Shown here: positions 1 to 7,347 of the stretch, piece after piece
Numbering within the stretch: the first letter of the stretch is position 1
Layout of the letters: the number at the start of each line of letters is the position of its first letter
From: Ectothiorhodospiraceae bacterium
Lineage (GTDB): Bacteria > Pseudomonadota > Gammaproteobacteria > XJ16 > Halofilaceae
DNA: 41,283 nt
Direction of reading: 5' to 3'
Assembly (NCBI GenBank): GCA_007134775.1
Contig: SLKC01000058.1
Coordinates: 1 to 41,283 of the forward strand
Program-made: the position numbers and the translations under genes
Notes under the pieces: model-generated
Databases searched by the model: none
Told to the model about the DNA's origin: nothing
The model's input: only the letters and a program-made list of their open reading frames with translations

Positions 1-654
1 GACTTCGCCCAGTGCGAGCAGGTCGACGGCTGCATCCCCTCGGTCGACGAGGAGGAACTCGAGGGCATGCTCGCCGAACTCGATCAGCGCATCGCCGCCC
101 TCGAGGCGGAGATCGCTGCGATCGAGGATGCCGACCGTCGCGCCGAACTGGAGGACCTGCTCGCGCGCTACCGTGACGAGCGTGAGGAGTGGGCTGCCTA
201 TGGCGAGGACCTGCGAGCTTTCCTCGAGAGCCCACTCGACGACGACGGTCTCGCCGATGACTTTGACGAGGAGATGCCGGAGCCTGTCGACACGGACACG
301 CTCGACGCCATGATCGGTGTCATCGAGAACATGTACACGCGCGTGTCGTTCTTCGAGAGCCTGCTCGTCGATCCGGAGCGGCGCGAGCGGCTCGCCGAGC
401 GCACGGGCATCGATGTGAGCCGCGATCGGGTCCAGGACATCATGGATCACACCCTGGATGCGGTCACCTACATCGAGGACCTGCTCGAGCGCATGATCGA
501 CGGCGAGGATATCGGCACGCTCAAGGAGGTGAACGAACGCGTCGAAGAGCAGTTCGACCTCGACGCCCAGGGGTTGCCCGTAGGGGTCTCGCTGCCGCAA
601 ACCGGCGACGGGGAGGAAAGAACGGCGGATCCGGAAACGGGTGATTCGATTTGA
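1..654 (+). CDS. Acidic hypothetical protein, 5' end cut by window
   Basis: The reading frame is open to the left edge, so the true start lies outside; 217 residues are visible. An internal ATG at 67 exists, but the frame upstream of it reads well (two Cys and many Glu/Asp), so 67 is probably not the start. The protein is very acidic with long charged, Glu/Arg-rich helices in its first 60 residues, suggesting coiled coil. No signal peptide, membrane segment or catalytic motif is visible in this part. Its stop overlaps the TTG start of the next gene by 3 nt, and a third gene follows without a gap, so the three are probably one operon. I do not recognise the family. The acidity fits a cytoplasmic protein of a salt-adapted organism. 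Confidence 0.7.
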   Translation, partial: DFAQCEQVDGCIPSVDEEELEGMLAELDQRIAALEAEIAAIEDADRRAELEDLLARYRDEREEWAAYGEDLRAFLESPLDDDGLADDFDEEMPEPVDTDTLDAMIGVIENMYTRVSFFESLLVDPERRERLAERTGIDVSRDRVQDIMDHTLDAVTYIEDLLERMIDGEDIGTLKEVNERVEEQFDLDAQGLPVGVSLPQTGDGEERTADPETGDSI

Positions 655-1217
655 GCCGGACGTGCGCCTCGACTCGCGGCTGGCCGCTGGCGCTCGTCGC
701 CCTGCTCGGCGCCGCCCTGTTCCCGGCCGGGGGGGCCGCCGAGGCGCTGCTGCCTGAGCCCGAGCCGACCGAGTATGAGCCGGACGAGGTTGCCGGTGAA
801 CTCGATCGCTTCGAGGCGGTCGGCGACGGCATCGTGCTCACGCTGGCCGCCTGCGAACAGGAACCGCACTGCGTGACCGCGATGTCGGAGCACGAGCTCG
901 CACGCCTGATCGACCGTATCCACGAACGCGTAACGCACCTGCGCGAGGTCGACGAGGCCGAGGGCCTGGAGCCGCCCTACAATACCTTCCTGGAACGCTA
1001 CCTGGGGCTGCGCGAGCGCTACGCCGACTATTTGCAGGAGGTGCGCGTGGTGACCGTACAGATCGACGCAGATGCTCTGGACGAGGCATGGGAGGACCTG
1101 CTCGACTTCACGCCCGAGGCACTCGAAATCGACGAAGGTCCGACCGTACCCTCGCCCAATGACCAGATCACCCTGGATCGCTTCCAGGATATCGACGAGC
1201 CGATGCCGATCGACTGA
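651..1217 (+). CDS. Exported hypothetical protein
   Basis: A 188-residue protein. The N-terminus has a basic start, a hydrophobic stretch (LALVALLGAALF) and small residues (GGAAEA) typical of a signal peptide cleaved near residue 30, so a periplasmic location is likely. The start is a TTG whose last two bases begin the preceding TGA (TTGA overlap); no in-frame ATG lies early enough to keep the signal peptide. The mature part is acidic and helical with no motif I recognise. It directly abuts the next gene. Function unknown. The start is the main uncertainty, because no good Shine-Dalgarno sequence precedes it and translational coupling would be needed. Confidence 0.65.
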   Translation: MSRTCASTRGWPLALVALLGAALFPAGGAAEALLPEPEPTEYEPDEVAGELDRFEAVGDGIVLTLAACEQEPHCVTAMSEHELARLIDRIHERVTHLREVDEAEGLEPPYNTFLERYLGLRERYADYLQEVRVVTVQIDADALDEAWEDLLDFTPEALEIDEGPTVPSPNDQITLDRFQDIDEPMPID

Positions 1218-1904
1218 ATGGCCGCCGGAGTGAAAGATTCCCTCTTGCGGGGTGCGTCGGGCCGCGTTCGCGTCGTCGAGCTTTCAGCCCCGCCGGCGGC
1301 GGGCAAGACCACGGTGTTGCACGCACTGCTCGCTCGGGCGGCGGCACCTGCGGCGCCGGTCCATCTGCACCACCGCCGCCAGGGGCCGGGTTACCGTCGG
1401 TATCGTCGTTTTGTGGTGATGTGGCGCGAGCTGCCGATGTGGTTCGCGGCGTGGCGCGTGCTCGCCGCTGCGATTGGCCCGCGCGCTGCGGGCACGCGCA
1501 CGGCGAAGTACCTCACCCACCTGTGGCGGCGTGAAGAGCAGGCACGGCTGACGCCGACAGCGACGCTGGTCGAGGACGAGGGATTCATCAGCTGGGCGGC
1601 GACCGACATCAGTCAGGCACCGGCGTTCGCGGACTGGCTGCGTTGCTATGGCGCGCGGCTGTACCCGGCCGAACTCGGTGGGCGCCCGGCCGAGTACGTG
1701 ATCACGCCGATCGAGTGCAGTGAATGGCTGCGTGTGCAGCGTATTCTGCGGCGCCGCCTGCAACGGGGCTCGCCCGCACGCGCCGCGCGCAAGACCCGCG
1801 CCAACGGCCTGCGCTCAAGCGCCCGTGCCGCCGAGCGCCAGGCCCGGGCCATCGTCGAGGAACTGCCCACGGTCCGTCGCAGCGCCGGCGACGCGCCTCC
1901 GTAG
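1218..1904 (+). CDS. P-loop NTPase/kinase-like hypothetical protein
   Basis: A 228-residue protein beginning at the ATG immediately after the previous stop. Residues 24-31 (APPAAGKT) form a Walker A motif after a short beta strand (VRVVEL), and residues 116-122 (ATLVEDEG) resemble a Walker B strand ending in Asp-Glu-Gly. This arrangement recalls thymidylate-kinase-like P-loop proteins found in polysaccharide clusters, but that link is an inference. The C-terminal 60 residues are very Arg-rich and look disordered or nucleic-acid/membrane-surface binding. The substrate is unknown. It is the last gene of the three-gene plus-strand set and ends 55 bp before the convergent otsA stop. Confidence 0.65.
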   Translation: MAAGVKDSLLRGASGRVRVVELSAPPAAGKTTVLHALLARAAAPAAPVHLHHRRQGPGYRRYRRFVVMWRELPMWFAAWRVLAAAIGPRAAGTRTAKYLTHLWRREEQARLTPTATLVEDEGFISWAATDISQAPAFADWLRCYGARLYPAELGGRPAEYVITPIECSEWLRVQRILRRRLQRGSPARAARKTRANGLRSSARAAERQARAIVEELPTVRRSAGDAPP

Positions 1905-1910
1905 GACCGG

Positions 1911-1924
1911 GTTCGCCCGCGAAC
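1911..1924. terminator. Short palindrome between convergent genes
   Basis: GTTCGC and GCGAAC are separated by CC in the 55-bp gap between the ends of the P-loop gene and otsA. A hairpin here could serve both strands, but it has a tiny loop and no T-run on either side, so a terminator role is weakly supported. A run of ten G (1938-1947) lies just downstream. Confidence 0.25.
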
Positions 1925-1959
1925 GCTGCTCGCTGAAGGGGGGGGGGAGCGTGGATCGG

Positions 1960-3348
1960 TCATGGCGCCGGTCGCGTGACCTCGAGGTCGCGTAGGCAAC
2001 CGCGCCACCACTGGTCGAGGCTGTTCGCGCGCAGCACGGTGATCTGGCTGCGCCAGCGGTCGCGACGCTCGTTGAGCGGCATTGACAGGGCCTCCTCCAT
2101 CGCCTCGGCCATGCCCTCGATGTCGTTGGGATTCACCTGGATGGCCGCGTCGAGCTCGGCGGCGGCACCGGCGAGTTCGGAGAGGACGAGCACTCCCGGG
2201 TCTTCCGGGTCCTGGGCGGCGACAAACTCCTTGGCGACGAGGTTCATGCCGTCGCGCAGCGGCGTTACCAGGCCGACCCGCGCTGTGCGGTAGAAGCCGA
2301 GCAGTGAGCCCCGCGCGAAGGTCTTGTGGAGATAACGGACCGGCACCCAGTCGAAGTCGGCGTAGCGCCCGTTAATGTGGCCCGCCTTCGACTCCAGCGT
2401 CTCCTGCAAACGGGCGTAGGCGTCGATGTCCTCACGCGACGGGCTCGCGATCTGCATGAAAACGGTGCGCCCGTGGCGCTGGCGCCGGGTCTCGAGCAGG
2501 TGTTCGTACGCGTCGAAGCGGTTGGGCAGGCCCTTGGAGTAGTCGAGGCGCTCGACTCCGATCATCAGCTCGCGCTGGCCGAGGCTGCTGACCAGCCGTT
2601 GCACCCGGCGCGAGTGCGCGGTTTCCGCGGCCGTGGCGGCGAGCTGGTCGACCTCGACACCGACCGGGCGCGCGGCGGTGCGCACGGTGCGATCGTGGAG
2701 CCGGATGCCGTCGTCCACCACGCGCCCGCCGAGGCCGTAGACCAGTGCCGTCTCCAGTGCCCGGCGATCCTCCGGGGTCTGCAGCGTGATCAGGTCGAAG
2801 TGCGCGAGTGTCTCCAGCCACTGCCGCCAGTCCGGCATGGCGCGCAGCAGGCCGAAGCTGGGGAAGGGGATGTGGAGGAAAAAGCCGATCGGCTGCTGCA
2901 CGCCGAGCGCACGCAGCTCGGCCGCGAGCGGCGCGAGGTGGTAATCGTGCACCCAGATCAGTTCGTCCCCGCCAAGCAGCGGCGCGATCTGGCGTGCGAA
3001 GCGCTGATTCACGGCCGCGTAGCCGGCACGGTCCTCGCGCCGGTACTGCATGCGCCCGGGCATGAAGTGACATAGCGGCCACAGCACCGAGTTGGCAAAG
3101 CCGGCGTAGTAGCGCTCGTGCTCCATGGCCGTCAGCGGTGTGGTGGCGTAGCCGATGCCGTCGACCTCGGTGAACTCGGGGGATTCGGGCATCGCCTCCG
3201 CCTCGACGACCCGGCCGTTCCAGCCGAACCAGATCCCGCCACACTCCGCCAGCGCGCCGGCCAGCGCCACGGCCATGCCGCCGGCCTGCGGCTTCTGGCG
3301 CTTGCGCGGTACGTTGACCCGATTCGACACGACCAGCAATCGGCTCAA
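1960..3348 (-). CDS. otsA: Alpha,alpha-trehalose-6-phosphate synthase (UDP-forming)
   Basis: OtsA makes trehalose 6-phosphate from UDP-glucose and glucose 6-phosphate (GT20, GT-B fold, cytoplasm). Visible signatures are SNRV at the N-terminus, [30 protein letters not shown], and the C-terminal [14 protein letters not shown] that binds the nucleotide sugar. The frame extends further upstream, but the start chosen is the TTG at 3348: it gives the usual [11 protein letters not shown] beginning, is preceded by GGAGG with 7-nt spacing, and overlaps the stop of the GH15 gene (TTGA). The protein is then 462 residues, normal for the family. No otsB lies nearby, so dephosphorylation must come from elsewhere. 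Trehalose would serve as a compatible solute. Confidence 0.95.
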   Translation of the reverse strand: MSRLLVVSNRVNVPRKRQKPQAGGMAVALAGALAECGGIWFGWNGRVVEAEAMPESPEFTEVDGIGYATTPLTAMEHERYYAGFANSVLWPLCHFMPGRMQYRREDRAGYAAVNQRFARQIAPLLGGDELIWVHDYHLAPLAAELRALGVQQPIGFFLHIPFPSFGLLRAMPDWRQWLETLAHFDLITLQTPEDRRALETALVYGLGGRVVDDGIRLHDRTVRTAARPVGVEVDQLAATAAETAHSRRVQRLVSSLGQRELMIGVERLDYSKGLPNRFDAYEHLLETRRQRHGRTVFMQIASPSREDIDAYARLQETLESKAGHINGRYADFDWVPVRYLHKTFARGSLLGFYRTARVGLVTPLRDGMNLVAKEFVAAQDPEDPGVLVLSELAGAAAELDAAIQVNPNDIEGMAEAMEEALSMPLNERRDRWRSQITVLRANSLDQWWRGCLRDLEVTRPAP

Positions 3349-5126
3349 AACATTGCCTCCCAGGGCCGGCTCAGGATCAGCCCCGAGTGGATGACCCCGA
3401 CCATCGAGTAAGTCTGCGGGAAATTGCCCCAGAGTTCCCCGCTGACCGGGTCGATATCCTCGGAGAGCAGGCCCAGCGTCGTGCGCGACGCCAGCAGATT
3501 CTCGTAGATCGCGCGCGCGTCGTCGTGGCGCCCGATCGCCGCGAGGGCGTTGACGAACCAGAACGTGCAAATGGTGAAGGCGTTGTGCGGCTGGCCGAAG
3601 TCGTCGTCGCCGACATAGCGGAACAGATGGTGGCCGCGGCGGAGTTCGGCCTCGATCGCCTCCACGGTCGCGATGAACCGCGGATCGTTGGCGGCGAGGA
3701 AGCCGAGCTCGTGCAGCAGCAGCAGCGAGCCGTCGAGGCGGTCCCCGCCGAAGCTCTCGACGAAGCTGCCGCGTGCCGGGCTCCAGCCGCGCTCACAGAT
3801 GTGCGCGTGCATCGTATCCGCCTGCGTGCGCCAGTGCGCGGCATCGGAATCCAGCCCCAATCGCTGCGCGATGCGCGCGAGCCGGTCACAGGCCGCCCAG
3901 CACATCACGGCGGAGTAGGTGTGCGGTTTCTCATGGCCGCGGAACTCCCAGATCCCGGCATCGGGCTGGTCGTAGAGGCGGGCGGCGTGCTCGCCCAGTG
4001 GTTCCAGGCGGCGGAACAGTGATTCGTCACCGGGGCGGGCGAGGCGCTCGTCGAAAAAGGCCTGCGTGGCGGCCAGGATGATCGCCCCGTAACTGTCGTG
4101 CTGGACCTGGCGGTAGGCGTCGTTGCCCACGCGCACGGGCTGCATGCCGCGGTAGCCGGCCAACGCCGGCGCGGTGGTCTCGTCGAGCCGACGTTCGCCG
4201 CCGATGCCGTAGAGCGGTTGCAGCCCGTCACCGTCGCTGGCGGCAACGAGGTTGATGATGTAGCGCAGGTAGCGCTCCATGGTTGCCGTGGCGCCGAGGC
4301 GATTGAGCGCATGGACGACGAACCAGGCATCGCGCAGCCAGCAATAGCGGTAGTCCCAGTTGCGTCCGCTGTACGCCGCCTCCGGGATCGAGGTGGTCAT
4401 CGCGGCGACGACCGCGCCGGTGTCGTCGTAGCTGGAGAGCTTGAGCGTGATCGCGGCGCGGATCACCGCCGCCTGCCAGTCAAAGGGGATGGCCAGCGAG
4501 CGTACCCACTCGAGCCAGTAGCGGCGGGTGTCGTGGAAGAAGCGTAGCGCCATGTCGCCGATGCTCTCGGTCACGGGCTCGTCGGCGCCGAGCGCGAGCG
4601 TCACGGGGCCATCCAGGACCAGCGGCGCCTCCTGCAGCAGCGCGGTGATGGGCAGGTCCGTGGTCAGGCGCAGAACCTGGTCGTCGAGGACATAGCGGGC
4701 GTGGTTGCTGCCGCGCGTGACGCGGCATGAACCGTTGCCGTAATTGGAGTTCGGGCGCAGGCGCAGTGTGACCCGCGGACTGCCGGCAAGGACCTCGATG
4801 CGCCGGATGAGCATGCCCGGGCGGAAGCGGCGGCCGTAGAGCTGGAACCGGGGTGCGAAATCGGTCACGCTGATGGCGTTGCCCGTGCCGTCGTGCAGCT
4901 CCGTGTGCAGGATCGCCGTGTTGCGTTCGTAATACTGCTCGATCCGTTGGCAGTCTGCGAGTTCGATGGCGAAGAAGCCGCGCTCTGGCGCTTCGTCGTC
5001 GATCAAGGCGGAGAAGACGGGCTCGCTGTCGAGCCGCGGCAGACAGCCCCAGACGATGGTACCGGCGCGATCGATCAGCGCACTGATCTGACCGTTGCCG
5101 ATCAGACCCAGCTCCAGCGACGGCAT
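3345..5126 (-). CDS. GH15 family glycoside hydrolase (glucoamylase/trehalase-like)
   Basis: A 593-residue protein with the architecture of bacterial GH15 enzymes: an N-terminal beta-sandwich (MPSLELGLIGNGQISALID, then PRLDSEPVFSALID) followed by an (alpha/alpha)6 barrel. Signatures include YSGRNWDYRYCWLRDAW around the first catalytic region and a C-terminal segment with LLSEDIDP, GELWGNFPQTYS and HSGLI. GH15 members hydrolyse alpha-glucosidic bonds, and several bacterial and archaeal ones are trehalases. Next to otsA, trehalose turnover is a reasonable but unproven role. The ATG at 5126 overlaps the upstream small gene's stop by one base (TGATG), so translation is probably coupled. No signal peptide is seen, so it should be cytoplasmic. 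Confidence 0.88.
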   Translation of the reverse strand: MPSLELGLIGNGQISALIDRAGTIVWGCLPRLDSEPVFSALIDDEAPERGFFAIELADCQRIEQYYERNTAILHTELHDGTGNAISVTDFAPRFQLYGRRFRPGMLIRRIEVLAGSPRVTLRLRPNSNYGNGSCRVTRGSNHARYVLDDQVLRLTTDLPITALLQEAPLVLDGPVTLALGADEPVTESIGDMALRFFHDTRRYWLEWVRSLAIPFDWQAAVIRAAITLKLSSYDDTGAVVAAMTTSIPEAAYSGRNWDYRYCWLRDAWFVVHALNRLGATATMERYLRYIINLVAASDGDGLQPLYGIGGERRLDETTAPALAGYRGMQPVRVGNDAYRQVQHDSYGAIILAATQAFFDERLARPGDESLFRRLEPLGEHAARLYDQPDAGIWEFRGHEKPHTYSAVMCWAACDRLARIAQRLGLDSDAAHWRTQADTMHAHICERGWSPARGSFVESFGGDRLDGSLLLLHELGFLAANDPRFIATVEAIEAELRRGHHLFRYVGDDDFGQPHNAFTICTFWFVNALAAIGRHDDARAIYENLLASRTTLGLLSEDIDPVSGELWGNFPQTYSMVGVIHSGLILSRPWEAMF

Positions 5127-5290
5127 CAGCCCAGCGCGGCCATGAGCAGTGCGATGATGAAACCCGCGACTGCGATGCCGACGCCGACGAAAACGCGCCA
5201 GTCCACGCCACTCTCCGGCGGCCGCGCGGGGTCGCACTGCGGGGGGTCGGGCCCCGCCCCCTGCTCATCGTGCTCGGACGGACTCTGCAT
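5126..5290 (-). CDS. Small single-pass membrane protein (54 aa)
   Basis: The ATG at 5290 is preceded by AGGAGG with 5-nt spacing, one of the best ribosome-binding sites in the window. The product has a polar, Pro/Glu/Asp-rich N-terminal half (residues 1-29) and one hydrophobic helix (about 32-53, VFVGVGIAVAGFIIALLMAAL) ending at the C-terminus, so it is probably a tail-anchored or single-pass inner-membrane protein. It overlaps the GH15 start by one base and is the first gene of the set continuing into otsA. I do not recognise a family. Confidence 0.72.
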   Translation of the reverse strand: MQSPSEHDEQGAGPDPPQCDPARPPESGVDWRVFVGVGIAVAGFIIALLMAALG

Positions 5291-5340
5291 GCTGGCCTCC
5301 TGGAGGAAATACCCACGCGCCGGGGCGCGCCCGGCCACAC

Positions 5341-5346
5341 TGTATA
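5341..5346 (-). promoter_or_regulatory. Possible -10 box for the GH15-otsA operon
   Basis: Read on the minus strand this is TATACA, about 50 bp upstream of the small membrane protein gene. No convincing -35 is seen at 17 nt. It lies inside an imperfect dyad (CTGTA at 5340-5344, TACAG at 5350-5354), which could be an operator. Confidence 0.3.
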
Positions 5347-5503
5347 GCCTACAGCAGAATCCGGTCGGCACCGAATGGCACTCGCTGATCGCGGCGGGAT
5401 TCGCTTCGCGTGGTGACGCAGACCCCTTGTCGGGCCGCAGCCGGTGGCCACAGCGCGGTCCATTGACGCGGCAGCGCAGGCATCGCCTCATGGTAGCATC
5501 GGG

Positions 5504-5532
5504 TTGGATCGGGCGTGCGGTCGCCCTATATT
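5504..5532 (+). promoter_or_regulatory. Sigma-70-type promoter of nadA
   Basis: TTGGAT (5504-5509) and TATATT (5527-5532) are separated by exactly 17 bp, placing the transcription start near 5539 and giving a leader of about 50 nt before nadA. The rest of the 300-bp gap from 5291 to 5590 holds only this promoter and the putative minus-strand -10. Confidence 0.6.
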
Positions 5533-5590
5533 GGTGAGAGACGGCTGTGGCCACGCTTGCAGCCCGGTTTGAGTGCGAGTGGAGAGAGAG

Positions 5591-6673
5591 ATGAACACGA
5601 ATCTCGACGATCCAGTGGTGCGGGCACGGATGGTGCCGCGTACCGCGGACGTGCAGCGCCGGCACGGCGACGCCGGCGCCGATGCGGAGGCGTCCCGGGT
5701 CGCCCGCATCCGCGAGCTGCTGGTGCGCGAGGATGCCGTGCTGGTCGCCCACTACTACACCGATCCGGCGCTGCAAGTGCTCGCCGAGGAGACGGGCGGT
5801 TGCGTCTCCGACTCGCTGGAGATGGCGCGTTTCGGTAACGAGCACCCCGCCTCGACACTGGTGGTCGCCGGCGTGCGCTTCATGGGCGAGACCGCGAAGA
5901 TCCTCAACCCCGAGAAGCGCGTGCTGATGCCGGAGCTGGAAGCGACCTGTTCGCTCGACATCGGTTGTCCGGCCGACGAGTTCGCCCGTTTCTGCGATGA
6001 GCACCCCGAGCGCACGGTCGTCGTCTATGCGAACACCAGCGCTGCCGTGAAGGCGCGCGCGGACTGGGTGGTGACCTCGTCGATCGCACTCGAGGTGATC
6101 GAGCATCTCGACGCCCAGGGCGAGAAGATCCTCTGGGCGCCGGACCGCCACCTCGGCCGCTATATCGAGCGCGAGACCGGCGCGGACATGATCCATTGGC
6201 ACGGCTCCTGCATCGTCCACGACGAGTTCCGCGCCCAGGAACTGCGCCGCCTGCGTGCGGTGCACCCCGAGGCGGCCGTGCTCGCGCACCCCGAGTCGCC
6301 CGAAGAGGTCCTCGAGATGGCCGATGTCATCGGTTCGACCACCCAGCTCATCCGCGGGGCGCAGCGCCTCGACAACGAGGCGTTCATCGTGGCCACCGAC
6401 CGCGGCATCTTCCACAAAATGCGCCACGCCGCACCCGGCAAGCGCTTTATTGAGGCACCCACTGGCGGGGCGGGCGCGACCTGCCGCAGTTGTGCGCACT
6501 GCCCGTGGATGGCGATGAATACACTGGCCGGCCTCGAATACTGCCTGGAGACGGGGGCGAACGAGATCCACGTCGACGAGGATATCCGGGTCGATGCGAT
6601 GCAATCGCTCAATCGGATGCTCGAATTCGCCCGCGCCGGCGGCGTGCGCGTACACGGGACCGCCAACGCCTGA
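5591..6673 (+). CDS. nadA: Quinolinate synthase
   Basis: NadA condenses iminoaspartate (from NadB) with dihydroxyacetone phosphate to quinolinate in de novo NAD synthesis, using a [4Fe-4S] cluster. Typical segments are [11 protein letters not shown] near the N-terminus, [26 protein letters not shown] (first ligand region), [10 protein letters not shown] (second), and [14 protein letters not shown] near the C-terminus (third). The ATG at 5591 follows GGAGAGAGAG; a GTG at 5573 in the same frame is less likely. The 360-residue length is in the normal range. nadB and nadC are not in the window. The Fur-family gene starts 38 bp downstream but appears to have its own promoter. Confidence 0.96.
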   Translation: MNTNLDDPVVRARMVPRTADVQRRHGDAGADAEASRVARIRELLVREDAVLVAHYYTDPALQVLAEETGGCVSDSLEMARFGNEHPASTLVVAGVRFMGETAKILNPEKRVLMPELEATCSLDIGCPADEFARFCDEHPERTVVVYANTSAAVKARADWVVTSSIALEVIEHLDAQGEKILWAPDRHLGRYIERETGADMIHWHGSCIVHDEFRAQELRRLRAVHPEAAVLAHPESPEEVLEMADVIGSTTQLIRGAQRLDNEAFIVATDRGIFHKMRHAAPGKRFIEAPTGGAGATCRSCAHCPWMAMNTLAGLEYCLETGANEIHVDEDIRVDAMQSLNRMLEFARAGGVRVHGTANA

Positions 6674-6699
6674 CCCTGCTGAGAAGAGCGACCACGTGT

Positions 6700-6705
6700 T
6701 ATAGT
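6700..6705 (+). promoter_or_regulatory. -10 box of the Fur-family gene
   Basis: TATAGT lies 6 nt before the ATG at 6712, which would place the transcript start at or next to the start codon. No Shine-Dalgarno sequence is present and the -35 region (TGCTGA, 6677-6682) is weak, so a leaderless message is possible. Confidence 0.45.
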
Positions 6706-6711
6706 GCTGTT

Positions 6712-7158
6712 ATGGGACACGCGAAGCACGACTACCCACTCGATCGCGACCAGGTCAGCGATCTCCTTGAGGCTCACGGCATCCTGCCGACGCAGCAGCG
6801 CGTCGACATCGCCTACGTCCTCTTCCAGCGTGCCCAGCATCTTGCGGCGGAGCAGGTGCTGGCGAGCGTGAACGCCTACTACGGTCACGTCTCCAAGGCG
6901 ACCGTCTACAACACCCTCGGCCTCTTTGTACGCAAGGGGCTGCTACGCGAAGTGCTGATCGAACCCGGGCGCACCTTCTACGATTCGAATACCCGCGATC
7001 ACCACCACGTCTACGATGTCGAGACCGGCGAGCTCGAGGACATCCCGGCGAGCAGCGTCGCGATCCAGGCGGACTCGAGCATCGTCGATGGTGCCGAGGT
7101 CGAGGGCATGGATCTGGTGATCCGCATCCGCCGCCACGGCGAGGCCGCTGGCGGCTGA
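6712..7158 (+). CDS. Fur-family transcriptional regulator, Irr-like
   Basis: A 148-residue regulator with the Fur winged-helix fold: helix-turn-helix with recognition helix HVSKATVYNTLGLF (about 59-72), a GLLRE wing and a dimerisation domain. A three-histidine run (HHH, 97-99) is followed by YDVETGELEDI. The HHH run recalls the haem/metal-sensing region of Irr proteins. There is no cysteine in the whole protein, so the structural Cys4 zinc site of classical Fur is missing. The frame is open further upstream into nadA, but the ATG at 6712 matches the family. It lies directly upstream of an iron(III) transporter with a Fur-box-like site, so iron control is the likely role. Classical Fur or PerR is less likely. 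Confidence 0.85.
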   Translation: MGHAKHDYPLDRDQVSDLLEAHGILPTQQRVDIAYVLFQRAQHLAAEQVLASVNAYYGHVSKATVYNTLGLFVRKGLLREVLIEPGRTFYDSNTRDHHHVYDVETGELEDIPASSVAIQADSSIVDGAEVEGMDLVIRIRRHGEAAGG

Positions 7159-7268
7159 CCGGCGGCACCCCGCATCACCGCGCTGAATCCGAGTACCCGC
7201 TTCGATGTGGAGAGTGCGTTTGCGTTGCGCCCAGGCGTTGGCGGTGGGCTGCATGCGGCAGCAATGAA

Positions 7269-7283
7269 TGCGGATCATTCTCA
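7269..7283 (+). promoter_or_regulatory. Fur-box-like operator before the iron transporter
   Basis: The 15-mer TGCGGATCATTCTCA matches the 7-1-7 Fur consensus (TGATAAT-N-ATTATCA) at 10 of 14 positions. A wider dyad, CAATGA (7262-7267) with TCATTG (7281-7286), surrounds it. It abuts the -35 of the fbpA promoter, as expected for repression by an iron-loaded Fur-type protein. Confidence 0.55.
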
Positions 7284-7312
7284 TTGTCTTTAACGTCGCC
7301 ATTGGGTACCAT
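7284..7312 (+). promoter_or_regulatory. Promoter of the iron(III) transporter genes
   Basis: TTGTCT (7284-7289) and TACCAT (7307-7312) are 17 bp apart, each matching the sigma-70 consensus at four of six positions. Transcription would start near 7319, about 30 nt before fbpA. Confidence 0.45.
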
Positions 7313-7347
7313 TTCGGTCCGATTTGCGATTGAAACGGGGATTCGCC

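Noticed and set aside
5340-5354. CTGTA/TACAG dyad considered as a LexA (SOS) box
   Set aside because: LexA boxes need CTG-N10-CAG; here the spacing is N9 and the nearby genes have no SOS role. It is kept only as an unidentified dyad near a putative -10.
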